The notes: a model not told the origin generated them from the sequence alone. A stretch of 64,000 nucleotides of DNA from Sulfuracidifex tepidarius (GCF_008326425.1 NZ_AP018929.1:248001-312000); one strand, 5' to 3'; counted from the stretch's first letter, positions 16,608 through 26,071 are shown. Numbers and translations are program-made.

Positions 16608-17465
16608 TTACTGTTGCTTCTGTTCTTGGTCATTTCCCCTCAAGTTAACTCTAATCAAGTTGTCAGGCAAGTTAACCAGAGTAGACAAATTGGGGTAGTA
16701 AGGTATCCCAAGCGCCATGTTGACGGAAGCGGGGTCGTTCTTAGAGGTCAGCGATCCAGCCAAGTAGAGCCTTATGGCCTTCTCCACGTCTAACCCAAGA
16801 TCCCTCAACTGTATTATCCTCCTCAGTTCATCGTCCTGTGGTAGCAGCCTGATCACCCTGACAGATATCAACTCTACACCTATCTCCGTGAGGAACGGTT
16901 TAAGTCCAGCAGAGACCGCGTTAGTTACGTCAGTAAGCTTCTTGAATATCTCGTACAGTTTAACGTAATTTATGATGGAACTGACTTCCTGGTCTATCAT
17001 GGGTGAAACGTATCTAGCCAAGTCTGCGTCCTTGAACACGTTTCCTCCAAACTGGACGTTGAATACCAACTTCGACGGATCGGTGACCCTGTAGTAAACA
17101 GCGACTTCGTAAGTTAATGGAACTAGATCTTGAGTCTGAGAAACACCTACTATTCTCACTTCATGTCTAGTAGTGGAAGCGTAGAAGACAATAGTATCAA
17201 ATGGTAAAGCGTTATACCTGAACCTTGACAGGAAGGAGGAGAGGGGGTTCTGCGGGCTCTGCACGTTATGAGTCCCGGGTGGTAACACGGCTTGGACTTG
17301 TCCCTGAATTACGACCACTGCGGTCTCGTTGGGCTGAACGAATATGATCGACTTTGACGTGACCTCTTCCTTAGGGTAACGAAATATAATCACATCTTCT
17401 GCCATCATAGAGGTGCCATTTTCCCTCTCCGTGGAAATTACGGAACCTCTGATTTGGAGTGACAT
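16608..17465 (-). CDS. SPFH-domain (stomatin/prohibitin-like) protein, copy A
   Basis: The protein has 285 residues. After a short N-terminus the SPFH core shows IIFRYPKEEVTSKSIIFVQP, VVVIQGQVQAVLPPGTHNV, and YEVAVYYRVTDPSKLV, then LARYVSPMIDQEV and LTEIGVELISVRVIRLLP. SPFH proteins oligomerise and organise membranes or scaffold complexes; this soluble-looking subtype (no clear membrane helix) resembles bacterial zinc-ribbon SPFH proteins. The C-terminal tail is polar (NDQEQKQQ). It is the last gene of a five-gene block and a near copy of the gene at 19.7 kb. Blocks of perfect identity alternate with diverged stretches, a sign of gene conversion. Confidence 0.85.
   Translation of the reverse strand: MSLQIRGSVISTERENGTSMMAEDVIIFRYPKEEVTSKSIIFVQPNETAVVVIQGQVQAVLPPGTHNVQSPQNPLSSFLSRFRYNALPFDTIVFYASTTRHEVRIVGVSQTQDLVPLTYEVAVYYRVTDPSKLVFNVQFGGNVFKDADLARYVSPMIDQEVSSIINYVKLYEIFKKLTDVTNAVSAGLKPFLTEIGVELISVRVIRLLPQDDELRRIIQLRDLGLDVEKAIRLYLAGSLTSKNDPASVNMALGIPYYPNLSTLVNLPDNLIRVNLRGNDQEQKQQ
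16631..17465 (-). repeat. Direct duplicate A of the SPFH coding sequence
   Basis: It matches 19711-20545 at a constant offset of 3080 bp. Identity is perfect over 16631-16886 and 17223-17465, and nearly so over 16987-17105 (one mismatch); the pieces between are clearly diverged. Confidence 0.95.
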
Positions 17466-17944
17466 TTAAGAAAGGTTAAGGAAGATAAGCTGAAAAAGTT
17501 TTTGATAAATTATACATTCATATAGAAGGTAAGTTTTCTCAAATAAAAAGTTTAGATACAAAAAATGGAAATCTAGAAGAGTTTGCGGATAGTTAGTCCG
17601 TGCTCGTTAAATGTTCCATAATGAAGTCTAAGCATGAGTTCCAAGAGAACTTTTCCCATTTCTTTGGAAGCTGTAACCACAAGCTAATCCTTCTTATTAC
17701 AGTACCTGAGGAAAGATTAAACAGGTAACATCAGACAAAAAACCAAGTACTATACTTCCTCAGACCTTAAAAGCCAAGGCGGGCATATGTCAGTTCGTAA
17801 TTATGAGCTAGAAAGGAATTATTATGCAATTTCATCTTGCTCTTTATAATCTAAGCTAGTGTAAATAACATGATATATTCTCTTATTACAAAAAACTAAG
17901 TTAAAAAGTATTTAAGAGACTTTAATTCCTCATTTACAGTAAGT
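17466..17944. other. Intergenic region inside the SPFH block, no gene recognised
   Basis: AT-rich, no coding-like frame on either strand. A TATA-like GTATAATTTAT (minus strand, about 17506-17516) probably belongs to SPFH gene A. Confidence 0.45.
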
Positions 17945-18415
17945 TCATTGGAAAGAAGGGAAGAACAAGTTTTGTCTTTGTGCTAGAACCAATCTCATCT
18001 CGTCTAAAATTGAGTTTATAGAATTTATATCACCAAGATTTGCATTATCATAAAGTAAATTCGCCAAGCTTACTAATCTAACGTCGTTTTGAACTATGGT
18101 CTCCAACGCCTCTGAGGTTATTTTATACCTCGCATAAACGTCAGCTCCTCCACCTTGCATGGTAGCCATGTCGGCTACAAGCGACCTTATCTTCGAATTT
18201 AATAACTCTATTTGTTTTATGTTTGGAGAGAATGGATTATTTTGTGCTATTAGCGACTCCTTCTCTGAAAGCTTTGAAAGCGAATTTTCCAGGTGTTGTC
18301 TAACGTAGTTTCTTATGAGCATGTCGTCTTGTCTTATGAGATCCTTAACCTTGTAACCTCTATAGCCAGGCACTAAAAGTTGTAATTTCTCAAGAGGAGT
18401 TAGTTCTTTTGACAT
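17945..18415 (-). CDS. Coiled-coil protein with a GYRGYK motif, SPFH partner
   Basis: The protein has 156 residues. Near the N-terminus is LLVPGYRGYKVKDLIRQDD followed by a helix MLIRNYVRQHLENSLSKLSE; the rest is helix-rich and polar. Bacterial SPFH (zinc-ribbon/virion-core-like) genes are, as far as I recall, often accompanied by a small helical protein with a GY-x-GYK motif followed by an arginine/aspartate-rich helix, and this protein fits. It could bind or regulate the SPFH oligomer. It lies between the two SPFH genes on the same strand. That partnership is inferred from context and motif. Confidence 0.6.
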   Translation of the reverse strand: MSKELTPLEKLQLLVPGYRGYKVKDLIRQDDMLIRNYVRQHLENSLSKLSEKESLIAQNNPFSPNIKQIELLNSKIRSLVADMATMQGGGADVYARYKITSEALETIVQNDVRLVSLANLLYDNANLGDINSINSILDEMRLVLAQRQNLFFPSFQ

Positions 18416-18564
18416 GAGTGATAGTCTTTTCCCCTAAAATAAAAATCTTTTCCGTCAAATACAGAAAAACATTGCTAGAAAGAAACAATGCTAAATTCAG
18501 AAGTTACCTTCGGTGTATTTTCGGGAAGTTCACGAAAAGATTCCTGACTCATCTCTCTTTACCA

Positions 18565-19026
18565 TCAGTTTCTCCTTAAATTCAAGTTAGTTTTAGATTG
18601 ACTTTCCTCCTTTTTGCTGAACATCAGTGTGGCTAATGACCCAGAGAACAGCCCGTTGAAAAGTATCGATACTATGATCAACCCTATGAAAGTCTGTATG
18701 TAGGGAGTGTGTACAGCATAAGGTAAGAGAGAGAATATCAAATATCCTATTATTCCAAAAATTGAGAGATATCTTACCTGACCTAGCTCGCTGTTGAGAG
18801 ACTTTACAGTTATAGGATATGCAAACAACAACATTAATCCGAGTACGACTAGTTCCACTAAAGCGAGAACCGGATACGAGAAGACTATCAGCAAAGGCGA
18901 TATTAGGATAGGGAAGGGAGGGTAGAAAAGCTTAGCAATAAGGTCGAAAACAGTAATAACTATTGTCAAGAGTAAGGCATATATTATTCCTGCGCCCACA
19001 TTCCATGCGAATCTCCTCGACTCCAT
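18565..19026 (-). CDS. Four-helix membrane protein of the SPFH block
   Basis: The protein has 153 residues and four hydrophobic segments (about 10-30, 38-70, 86-104 and 112-135), with a charged C-terminal tail (FSKKEESQSKTNLNLRRN). No family is recognised. Its place between the SPFH pair and the exported protein suggests it anchors the module in the cytoplasmic membrane; that is inference. Confidence 0.6.
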   Translation of the reverse strand: MESRRFAWNVGAGIIYALLLTIVITVFDLIAKLFYPPFPILISPLLIVFSYPVLALVELVVLGLMLLFAYPITVKSLNSELGQVRYLSIFGIIGYLIFSLLPYAVHTPYIQTFIGLIIVSILFNGLFSGSLATLMFSKKEESQSKTNLNLRRN

Positions 19027-19263
19027 TCCGTCTCACTATGAATATTTAGAAAACCAAAGGTAAAAAACATATTCATCCATACACTATAAATGTTTAGTGA
19101 GGGAGAATAGAGGAATTTTCATCTCTCAGGTATATCGGAAGACTTGCCTTGATTCCAGGTAGAGAGTAAAGCCACGTATGTTATGAAATTGAAAAACTAA
19201 CATTGTGTTGAATTAGAAATATAACAGTTGATGAATGTTTTAGCGAAAAAAATAAAAGGTTTA

Positions 19264-19713
19264 TTATCTTCTAGTCAAGAAAAATATTACTGCAAGCACT
19301 CCGAACCCTAAACACACTATTCCCGCTACAAAAGAATATTCCTTTCCTACAGTGGAAGAATGTGCATACTGAACGTCGTAGTAAATTGTAGATGAAGCGT
19401 TGTTTATATTGTGAACTAATATCTCTCCTCCACTCGATGAAATGAAACAATACACGTAGACTATGCTGTCGTTCTCGCTAGTAGCCCCTGGCGGTAACAT
19501 AGAAACTGAGAGAGGAGTAGTGGAGTTTAGACTGATTATCACTTGTGAATCGGAAGGGTATTTAATTGGAAAGCTAGAGTTAGCGGGGACGTTCACCTCG
19601 TTAGAAATTGATGTAAAAGACGATGAAGATACAGAAAACGCTATTAAAGCAACTCCTATCGCTATCAATGCTATAGATGATAACATCTTAGCTTTTCTTC
19701 TCATTTTCACCAT
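19264..19713 (-). CDS. Exported or bitopic small protein of the SPFH block
   Basis: The protein has 149 residues: a basic N-terminus (KMRRKAK), a hydrophobic helix (about 10-28), a polar ectodomain of about 90 residues rich in Ser/Asn with N-x-S/T sites, and a C-terminal helix followed by TRR. The ATG at 19713 overlaps the end of SPFH gene B by 26 nt; a second ATG at 19686 sits one base after that stop. The basic stretch before the helix favours the longer form. It should span the membrane twice with the middle outside. Function unknown. Confidence 0.55.
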   Translation of the reverse strand: MVKMRRKAKMLSSIALIAIGVALIAFSVSSSSFTSISNEVNVPANSSFPIKYPSDSQVIISLNSTTPLSVSMLPPGATSENDSIVYVYCFISSSGGEILVHNINNASSTIYYDVQYAHSSTVGKEYSFVAGIVCLGFGVLAVIFFLTRR

Positions 19714-20545
19714 TTCCCCTCAAGTTAACTCTAATCAAGTTGTCAGGCAAGTTAACCAGAGTAGACAAATTGGGGTAGTAAGGTATCCCAAGCGCCATGT
19801 TGACGGAAGCGGGGTCGTTCTTAGAGGTCAGCGATCCAGCCAAGTAGAGCCTTATGGCCTTCTCCACGTCTAACCCAAGATCCCTCAACTGTATTATCCT
19901 CCTCAGTTCATCGTCCTGTGGTAGCAGCCTGATCACCCTGACAGATATCAACTCTACACCTATCTCAGTGAGGAAGTTCTTCAGTATTGCTGTGACTCCA
20001 GTAGTTATGTCGTTAAACTTGCTGTAGATTTCAGACAGCTTGGCGAAGTTCATCACTTGGCTAACGTCCTGGTCTATCATGGGTGAAACGTATCTAGCCA
20101 AGTCTGCGTCCTTGAACACGTTTCCTCCAAACTGGACGTTGAATACCAACTTCGACGGATCGGTGACTCTGTAGTAAACAGCGACCTCATAAACCAAGGG
20201 GACTAGGTCCTGAGTCTGACTGTTTCCAACCACTCTGATCTCGTGTCTGGTGGTGGATGTGAAGTACACTATTGTATCGAATGGCAAAGCGTTGTACCTC
20301 ATCCTTGACAGGAAGGAGGAGAGGGGGTTCTGCGGGCTCTGCACGTTATGAGTCCCGGGTGGTAACACGGCTTGGACTTGTCCCTGAATTACGACCACTG
20401 CGGTCTCGTTGGGCTGAACGAATATGATCGACTTTGACGTGACCTCTTCCTTAGGGTAACGAAATATAATCACATCTTCTGCCATCATAGAGGTGCCATT
20501 TTCCCTCTCCGTGGAAATTACGGAACCTCTGATTTGGAGTGACAT
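19688..20545 (-). CDS. SPFH-domain (stomatin/prohibitin-like) protein, copy B
   Basis: The protein has 285 residues, as copy A at 16.6 kb, and is nearly identical over residues 1-80 and 195-277. It differs mainly in two short regions, FDTIVYFTSTTRHEIRVVG and QDVSQVMNFAKLSEIY with the helix after it, and in the C-terminal tail (NGENEKKS). The first region is in the SPFH beta core, the second in the helix that in SPFH proteins leads into the oligomer interface. Two subunits with different contact faces would allow hetero-oligomers. It is the first gene of the block; a TATA-like stretch lies just upstream. Confidence 0.85.
   Translation of the reverse strand: MSLQIRGSVISTERENGTSMMAEDVIIFRYPKEEVTSKSIIFVQPNETAVVVIQGQVQAVLPPGTHNVQSPQNPLSSFLSRMRYNALPFDTIVYFTSTTRHEIRVVGNSQTQDLVPLVYEVAVYYRVTDPSKLVFNVQFGGNVFKDADLARYVSPMIDQDVSQVMNFAKLSEIYSKFNDITTGVTAILKNFLTEIGVELISVRVIRLLPQDDELRRIIQLRDLGLDVEKAIRLYLAGSLTSKNDPASVNMALGIPYYPNLSTLVNLPDNLIRVNLRGNGENEKKS
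19711..20545 (-). repeat. Direct duplicate B of the SPFH coding sequence
   Basis: Partner of 16631-17465. Recombination between the two direct copies would delete 3080 bp, including the three genes between them. Confidence 0.95.
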
Positions 20546-20867
20546 AATCCTTTATTTATATTTTGTCTTTATTAAGGTTATTCATTTTTAAGTGTTTTTT
20601 ATTTTAGAAATGCTAGATAATCTCTCAAATCTGGACTGAGTCATAGAAATAACTGATAGTTAAGAAAATAATACCGATTTTTCATTTCTAGAGATACTTT
20701 TTAATTTCTCGAGGGTGAATTAATGAACATAACAGACACAAGTAGTGCTTTTTAGAGAAAATTTAGCTTAAGTTTCTAGTTAGCGTTGATAACTTTCTTA
20801 TATTACATTAAAAATAATATATCTCTCTGGGAAGCTGATCCAAAAAGGAGACGAAAACGGAAGGAGC
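20546..20867. other. Intergenic region upstream of SPFH gene B
   Basis: AT-rich. Minus-strand TATA-like sequence (AATAAAGACAAAATATAAATAAAGG) lies within 35 nt of the SPFH B start. No other feature seen. Confidence 0.4.
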
Positions 20868-22124
20868 TCAACCTTCCTGCAACTTAGAAAAGAGTACTGC
20901 GTCTATTATCAATATTGATCCAGCTATGCCGAAATCTACTCCGTATCCTAAGAAATGAGTGATGTAGCCCGAGACCAGAGAGCCCACTAGGAGTGCTATT
21001 CCTACCACAGTGCTGTAAACTCCCAAGCCCTTACCTTGGCTTCTCTCTCCCACGATCTTGAATATCATAGTTGTTGAAGACGAATAATAGAGGGAGTAAG
21101 CGAAACCTGCTGCCAAGGGATAGAAAAGGGAGTTTACCACTACTATGACGCCTAATGTTCCTAACGTGGATAGACCCATCACGGTATAAGAAAGTCCTCT
21201 AATCAAGAGAGACATGGAAGCTACGAGCTTCTCTCCCCTCTCCTCAATCGTTTTCCCAGCGATGTAAAAAGTGACCGTCTGTGCTACCATTCCCAACGAG
21301 ATTATCCCTAGCACCACGGAGCTGTTGGCTCCCAGAGTGTAGAGCCCGGCAGGGTATACTGTGTTGAAGAGCCCGCTACTGAAGTAGAAAGCAATTATCC
21401 CGAGGTACAACATAGGAACGTAGTTCACTGGGCTCTTCCTCAACCTCTTCAGAGAGAACATCTTGAAGTGACCAGCCTTGGGTAGATGGAGGAAGAACAG
21501 GGGGAGCATCCTTATCCTTGTTGAGAAAGATTCTCTTTGATGTACCATGGCTACCCTTTCTACATGAATGGGGGATCTCGGTATCAGCTTAATTCCTAAG
21601 CCTAGGGATACTAGAGACAGGACGCCCATGATCTGAATTACGAGAGTCAGAGGGACGAAGTTGATGGTAAAGCTAGATATGATCAGGCCAGTGAGCATCC
21701 CAACTGAGGAGACCACGGAAAGTCTGGAGAAAGCCGACGCCCATTTCTTCTTCTCAGTGGTAGCCATTATCAACAAGTTCATCGGGGTAGTGGAAGCTGT
21801 GCTGAAGAAGACCGCGATTGCGTAATCCACGGAAACTAGAGGGATGGTATTGAGGAAAGTTATTAGAATTAAAGCGAGCCCCGTACCCGCAAAGCTGGTG
21901 ATGATGAGGAATTTCCTGCTGTATCTGTCAGCTAAAATTCCCCAGATTATGGATGCAGGTATCAAGATCGCATTACCTAGAGAGATGGCTAGACCTACAT
22001 CTATTGCGTTACCGTTTAAGTGAAGTATCTCCAAAGTGATGAGCGTGGATAAAGGTCCGGTGGACGCGTTGAAAGGCAGGGCGGTATACATCCATTTGAA
22101 GTCAGACTTTTGCTGAATTGTCAT
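20868..22124 (-). CDS. Major facilitator superfamily transporter
   Basis: The protein has 418 residues with about 12 hydrophobic segments. MFS motif A is seen after helix 2 as GILADRYSRKFLIITS (about 61-76), and a cytoplasmic central loop with basic residues (KMFSLKRLRKSP) separates the two halves. MFS proteins use the proton gradient to move small solutes; the substrate is unknown. It is transcribed alone. A drug- or metabolite-export role is common for 12-helix archaeal MFS of this length. Confidence 0.85.
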   Translation of the reverse strand: MTIQQKSDFKWMYTALPFNASTGPLSTLITLEILHLNGNAIDVGLAISLGNAILIPASIIWGILADRYSRKFLIITSFAGTGLALILITFLNTIPLVSVDYAIAVFFSTASTTPMNLLIMATTEKKKWASAFSRLSVVSSVGMLTGLIISSFTINFVPLTLVIQIMGVLSLVSLGLGIKLIPRSPIHVERVAMVHQRESFSTRIRMLPLFFLHLPKAGHFKMFSLKRLRKSPVNYVPMLYLGIIAFYFSSGLFNTVYPAGLYTLGANSSVVLGIISLGMVAQTVTFYIAGKTIEERGEKLVASMSLLIRGLSYTVMGLSTLGTLGVIVVVNSLFYPLAAGFAYSLYYSSSTTMIFKIVGERSQGKGLGVYSTVVGIALLVGSLVSGYITHFLGYGVDFGIAGSILIIDAVLFSKLQEG

Positions 22125-22478
22125 CTAAAGGAAAGGTCGAAGTTTACTATTTAAAATTATTTAAGGCTAATTAAACGTTACAATTTATGTTTAAACAACA
22201 AAGACAGTAGAAATCGCCGTGAGTTGCCACCTTGATATAATTGCTTCGTTGATTTCAAACTTTTTTCATGTGATGGCGTTTTTGTCTCCTTTACTTTTCC
22301 TGTGAACAAACTTGTATTTGGGAAAACAGTTTTACGTCCTCGTGCATTCTCTCTGACTAATATCTGAGTTAATCACAAAATTGGTGAAGACACTTATCTA
22401 AACCCAGTTCATGAGGATTTAAAGACGGTTTCGAGATTTCATGTGCACTCATGAGAGGACATAAACGATGTGCAAAGC
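22125..22478. other. Intergenic region, no gene recognised
   Basis: AT-rich spacer between the MFS gene and the EVE gene. No repeat or coding-like frame stands out. Confidence 0.4.
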
Positions 22479-22931
22479 TCAAGTTCGGCTCATGTGCTCC
22501 TCCTTTAGGCATTGCTCTATTAGCTTTCCGTCGATATCAGGTATAGGTCTTTTCATGTTGGCTGGAGCGTTCCTCAGATATTTAGCCATCTGGGACTTAT
22601 CTTCGATGAAGGTCAAGTCATCCAAAATTACCTTGAAATCACAAACTCCTATTACAGTAGGTTCTACCTTCACCCTGAAGACGAAAATTCCTTTATTTCT
22701 TATCTTCTCTTCTGGGTATAAGGGAGTCTCGTCCTTGAACCAATCGGATGTAACCTTTACTACTCCAACCATCTTTCCTCCGTATTTCTTTGCATAGTAT
22801 TTACTCACATATATAACGAGGTAATCTCCTTTCTTTATGAAACTGCTAATGTCCTCTTTATATCCGTAAATTCCTTCGGAGAGAATTACGTCCCACATAT
22901 CTTCTTGGATTGGTACTATCCAGTAAGTCAC
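22479..22931 (-). CDS. EVE-domain (PUA-like) protein
   Basis: The protein has 150 residues and is nearly all one EVE domain: it begins YWIVPIQEDMWDVI, then KKGDYLVIYVSK (the loop before the ligand pocket), GGKMVGVVKV and FVFRVKVEPT. EVE domains belong to the PUA/YTH superfamily and bind modified bases in DNA or RNA, often in restriction or RNA-modification contexts. No restriction genes are next to it. It is divergent from the DUF1286 gene, with a 37-nt shared promoter region. Confidence 0.8.
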   Translation of the reverse strand: MTYWIVPIQEDMWDVILSEGIYGYKEDISSFIKKGDYLVIYVSKYYAKKYGGKMVGVVKVTSDWFKDETPLYPEEKIRNKGIFVFRVKVEPTVIGVCDFKVILDDLTFIEDKSQMAKYLRNAPANMKRPIPDIDGKLIEQCLKEEHMSRT

Positions 22932-22968
22932 AGTATGAGATATAAGATGTTAATTATAAAAATAATGT

Positions 22969-23472
22969 ATGAGGTTGGCTACCCATTACGTCTTCACTAC
23001 AGGAGTGCTTGCCTTGTTCTTCAGCTATTTCACCTCTTACTACCTGGTCCTTGCAGGGGTCTTGGCTGTCGCGGGGAACCTCATCATAGACGGACTTGGC
23101 CATAAGGAAATACACACCAGACGGGGGACGATACCTACCAGGACTCCGTTGACCCACACTGTCCCTAGGTCTGTGGTCTGGGGCATGTTACCGTCTATAC
23201 CTTTCTTCGCTCTCGGTCTCCTCGTCGGTGACTTCCCGTGGTTCCTCCTCCTGTCTATGGCGATAGGTCCTTCACATATGCTCCTGGACGTCTTCACTGA
23301 GGCGGGGATATATGTGAAGAGGGACGGGAAATGGAGGAGGTATGCTTTAGCTCACTTCAGGTACAACAACCCTCTAGCTAACGGGGTGGCTATCCTCCTG
23401 GGGTTCCTCATGTTGGTCCTTTCCCTGCATGGAAGCTATCATTATTATAGTGTATATAAATATTTTTTATAA
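22969..23472 (+). CDS. DUF1286 membrane protein
   Basis: The protein has 167 residues with four or five hydrophobic segments. Conserved-looking polar spots within the membrane regions are NLIIDGLGHKEI, RTPLTHTVPRSVVWG and GPSHMLLDVFTEAG, which together offer histidines and aspartates that could bind a metal. This pattern matches DUF1286, a Sulfolobales-rich family distantly like the YdjM membrane-bound hydrolases. Activity is unproven. A TATA-like TATAAGATG lies 28 nt before the ATG, so the transcript is likely leaderless. Confidence 0.8.
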   Translation: MRLATHYVFTTGVLALFFSYFTSYYLVLAGVLAVAGNLIIDGLGHKEIHTRRGTIPTRTPLTHTVPRSVVWGMLPSIPFFALGLLVGDFPWFLLLSMAIGPSHMLLDVFTEAGIYVKRDGKWRRYALAHFRYNNPLANGVAILLGFLMLVLSLHGSYHYYSVYKYFL

Positions 23473-23715
23473 TATAGTTTTAATAAGAAAAGACGACTAA
23501 AGCGTTAGGGATTTGGACTAGCTTAATTTTATACATTTTAGAAGGCACACGAAGAGATTACACGTATACGTACCGCTCCCAGAAGCACTATAAATGAAGA
23601 AGTGAAAAGAGAAACCTAATAGGGGCTTAGGATAGACTATATTATATTTTAACTTCAATTTTTGAGGAAAGTGGGTTTCATGTTATACATGTTCAAGATA
23701 TATAGATAGACAAGA

Positions 23716-24480
23716 CTAGCAACTTTGGTGAGCTTCCTCCCCCGACCACGAACAAGACTCGTCCTTAACTTTACCCAGCAGGTCATATGGGTTCTTCTTC
23801 AACATGTAGTGAACCCCTTCTCCCCCTCTAGATACGGCAACAATCTGCGATGCTATGCTCAGGGCTATCTCTTGCGGAGTTTTAGAACCTAGATCTAGAC
23901 CTGCAGGAGAGTAAAGCCTTTTCTTTATTTCCTCCTCACTCAGACCGTCGTTTATCATTCTCTGTATCGACGCAGCAGCTCTGTTTCTGCTTGCCATTAG
24001 AGAGACGTACCTAGCTCCTGATCTAATAGCGGTCTCCACTCCCGTTATATCATAATGTTTCCCTCCTTCGTTTGCAACTACTACAAACGTGTTTCCATCT
24101 ATTAACGAAGAGAGTAAAGATATATCGTTAACAACGTTAGCATCTATGTCCTGAATGTCATGGTCGCCAACTACCGTTACTGGATAGTTGAGGAACTTCA
24201 TCAACTCAACTAGGTGCCTAGCGACCTTACCGTTGCCTATTACTATGACGTTAGGGTTGCCTTGTACACAGTCCATCATTACCTTGACCTTTCCATTGGG
24301 GGTGTCTATTTCTTCCTTTTCTGAGAAGGCAAGCTCGTCAAGGTTCCCTACTACCACCTTACCTTCCGAGATCACTCCCCTCTTTACCTTTCCGTCGGGG
24401 AAAACCTCAGTTACTATGCAGAAGCTCTTCCCCTTAGATGAGAGCTCGTCTACAATTGGATAGATCTCGCAACTGCTCAT
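23716..24480 (-). CDS. XdhC/CoxI family protein (molybdenum hydroxylase maturation)
   Basis: The protein has 254 residues. The N-terminal XdhC domain (about 12-40) begins KGKSFCIVTEV, and the C-terminal Rossmann domain shows VIVIGNGKVARHLVEL (about 78-93), VSLMASRNRAA and YSPAGLDLGSKTPQEIALSI. XdhC proteins bind the molybdenum cofactor and help insert it into xanthine or CO dehydrogenase-type enzymes. No such enzyme gene is in the window, so its partner must be elsewhere. It is transcribed away from DUF1286 and stands alone. Confidence 0.85.
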   Translation of the reverse strand: MSSCEIYPIVDELSSKGKSFCIVTEVFPDGKVKRGVISEGKVVVGNLDELAFSEKEEIDTPNGKVKVMMDCVQGNPNVIVIGNGKVARHLVELMKFLNYPVTVVGDHDIQDIDANVVNDISLLSSLIDGNTFVVVANEGGKHYDITGVETAIRSGARYVSLMASRNRAAASIQRMINDGLSEEEIKKRLYSPAGLDLGSKTPQEIALSIASQIVAVSRGGEGVHYMLKKNPYDLLGKVKDESCSWSGEEAHQSC

Positions 24481-24566
24481 CTATAATATATTCTTCTCTT
24501 GGTATTTATGTCTCCATCACTAATTCCCTCATCTAAAATAGGGAATAAGGACGGGGAGAGTGTTTC

Positions 24567-25754
24567 CTATCTCACTTCAACCTTGTTAGCTCCTCTGTTC
24601 CAAGTAATTAGGGTTGCCAACACAACTGTGAGAGCTGAGTAACACAAGACGTTTCCCCAAAAGGAAGCGCTGTTCAGTCCAAAAATTGTAACTAAGGTAC
24701 CCATTGTGATTGAACCGACCCCTCCCATAACGGATCCCAAATTATATGACAAACCCGTCAGAGCAGACCTGACCTCAATGGGAACGGACTCTATCACTAG
24801 GAGAGGAGCTATAGGCCAGAATCCGGTGGAAACCGTGTACACGATCAGCCCGGCTACCATTGAAGGGTAGTTCTGGAACACGTGAAGTAAGGGTAACATT
24901 AGGGGTACTCCGATCATCTCTCCGATCACTCCTCCTATGATTAATTTCCTCTTGCCTATCCTGTCTGCGAGCCTTCCGAAAACTACAAATGAGATTGCAA
25001 GGGCTATGTTCGACACAAACATTATCTCTCCCACCAAGGAACTTGGCGTTCCCAAGTTCTCTATGAAATCTGGATATATTGCGAAGATTGAATAATATGA
25101 AAAGAACATTCCTGAAATAACCAGCGAGGCTCTAACCAAGACTCCTAGATATTCCTTCATATTGATCGCAGGTCTCTTCTCATTTTTGAAGGTCTTTACA
25201 TCCGAAACCTTAGCTAATATCAGGGGGATTATGACCAGAGGAACGCTCCCTGTCAAAAGGAAGAACCTCCAGCCCATTCCGCCCATGTGAGGTGAGAACA
25301 ACAAGTAGGCTGCTCCCGTCATTGCGTAGCCCACTCCGTAACCAGCTTGTACTATCCCGTTAATCAGCCCTCTCAATTTCAAGGGAGCATTTTCGTAAGC
25401 TATCACCGTACCAGCAGTCCATTGTGCTCCCATCATTAGCCCTTGAATAGAACGGAATAAAAGGACGAGGGCAATAGACGGAGAGAAAGCTATTACAGCT
25501 TGGGTTATAGAATAACCTGCAGTGCCTAGGGCTAAGACTGCTTTTCTCCCGTGAGAATCAGCGTACTTACCAAATACGTATCCACCTATAACTCTGAAGA
25601 TCAGGCCTAACGCAAAGAGCAACGTCCCCTCCACCGTGTCCATTCCCAGATACTTCGAGAGGTACGCATAGACATATGTAACGATGAGAAGGTCGTATAT
25701 GTTTCCAGCCCAAGATGAGAAAGATGCCAGTGTAGCGTAAATGTATTTCTCCAC
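24567..25754 (-). CDS. Major facilitator superfamily transporter (metabolite:H+ symporter-like)
   Basis: The protein has 395 residues and 12 hydrophobic segments. Motif A appears twice as expected, in YVFGKYADSHGRKAVL and VFGRLADRIGKRKLI. The pattern of LLLFRSIQGLMMGAQWTAGT and YENAPLKLRGLINGIVQ in the first half resembles the metabolite:H+ symporter family that includes sialate, proline and carboxylate carriers. The substrate is unknown. It lies 86 nt downstream of the XdhC gene start, same strand. Confidence 0.85.
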   Translation of the reverse strand: MEKYIYATLASFSSWAGNIYDLLIVTYVYAYLSKYLGMDTVEGTLLFALGLIFRVIGGYVFGKYADSHGRKAVLALGTAGYSITQAVIAFSPSIALVLLFRSIQGLMMGAQWTAGTVIAYENAPLKLRGLINGIVQAGYGVGYAMTGAAYLLFSPHMGGMGWRFFLLTGSVPLVIIPLILAKVSDVKTFKNEKRPAINMKEYLGVLVRASLVISGMFFSYYSIFAIYPDFIENLGTPSSLVGEIMFVSNIALAISFVVFGRLADRIGKRKLIIGGVIGEMIGVPLMLPLLHVFQNYPSMVAGLIVYTVSTGFWPIAPLLVIESVPIEVRSALTGLSYNLGSVMGGVGSITMGTLVTIFGLNSASFWGNVLCYSALTVVLATLITWNRGANKVEVR

Positions 25755-26057
25755 ACAAAGATAAAGACATGAAGGGTAAAAAAGAATTTCTTTGTTTAAT
25801 CTTTGTTTAGTATAAAATATTTTAAAGAGAGAGGAGGCAAAAATCTTCGGAGATTCGCTCTATTTCATTATTTAGGAGATTTGTCTAGAAGATATTACAT
25901 AGATTAATTTACCAATTGCCCTGCTAAATCTTGCTCTATGTCAAATCGGAGAGATAGAGTCTATGAAAACGGAAAGAAAGAGAAGACGAAAATGGAAAGA
26001 GCATTCTAACTCATTTAACCATGCATGGGAATGAAGAGGAAGCCTAACTGAATCCCA
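25755..26057. other. Divergent intergenic region, no gene recognised
   Basis: AT-rich spacer between the MFS gene and the permease; the permease operator candidate follows at 26072. Confidence 0.4.
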
Positions 26058-26071
26058 ATGTCCCTCTTTTT

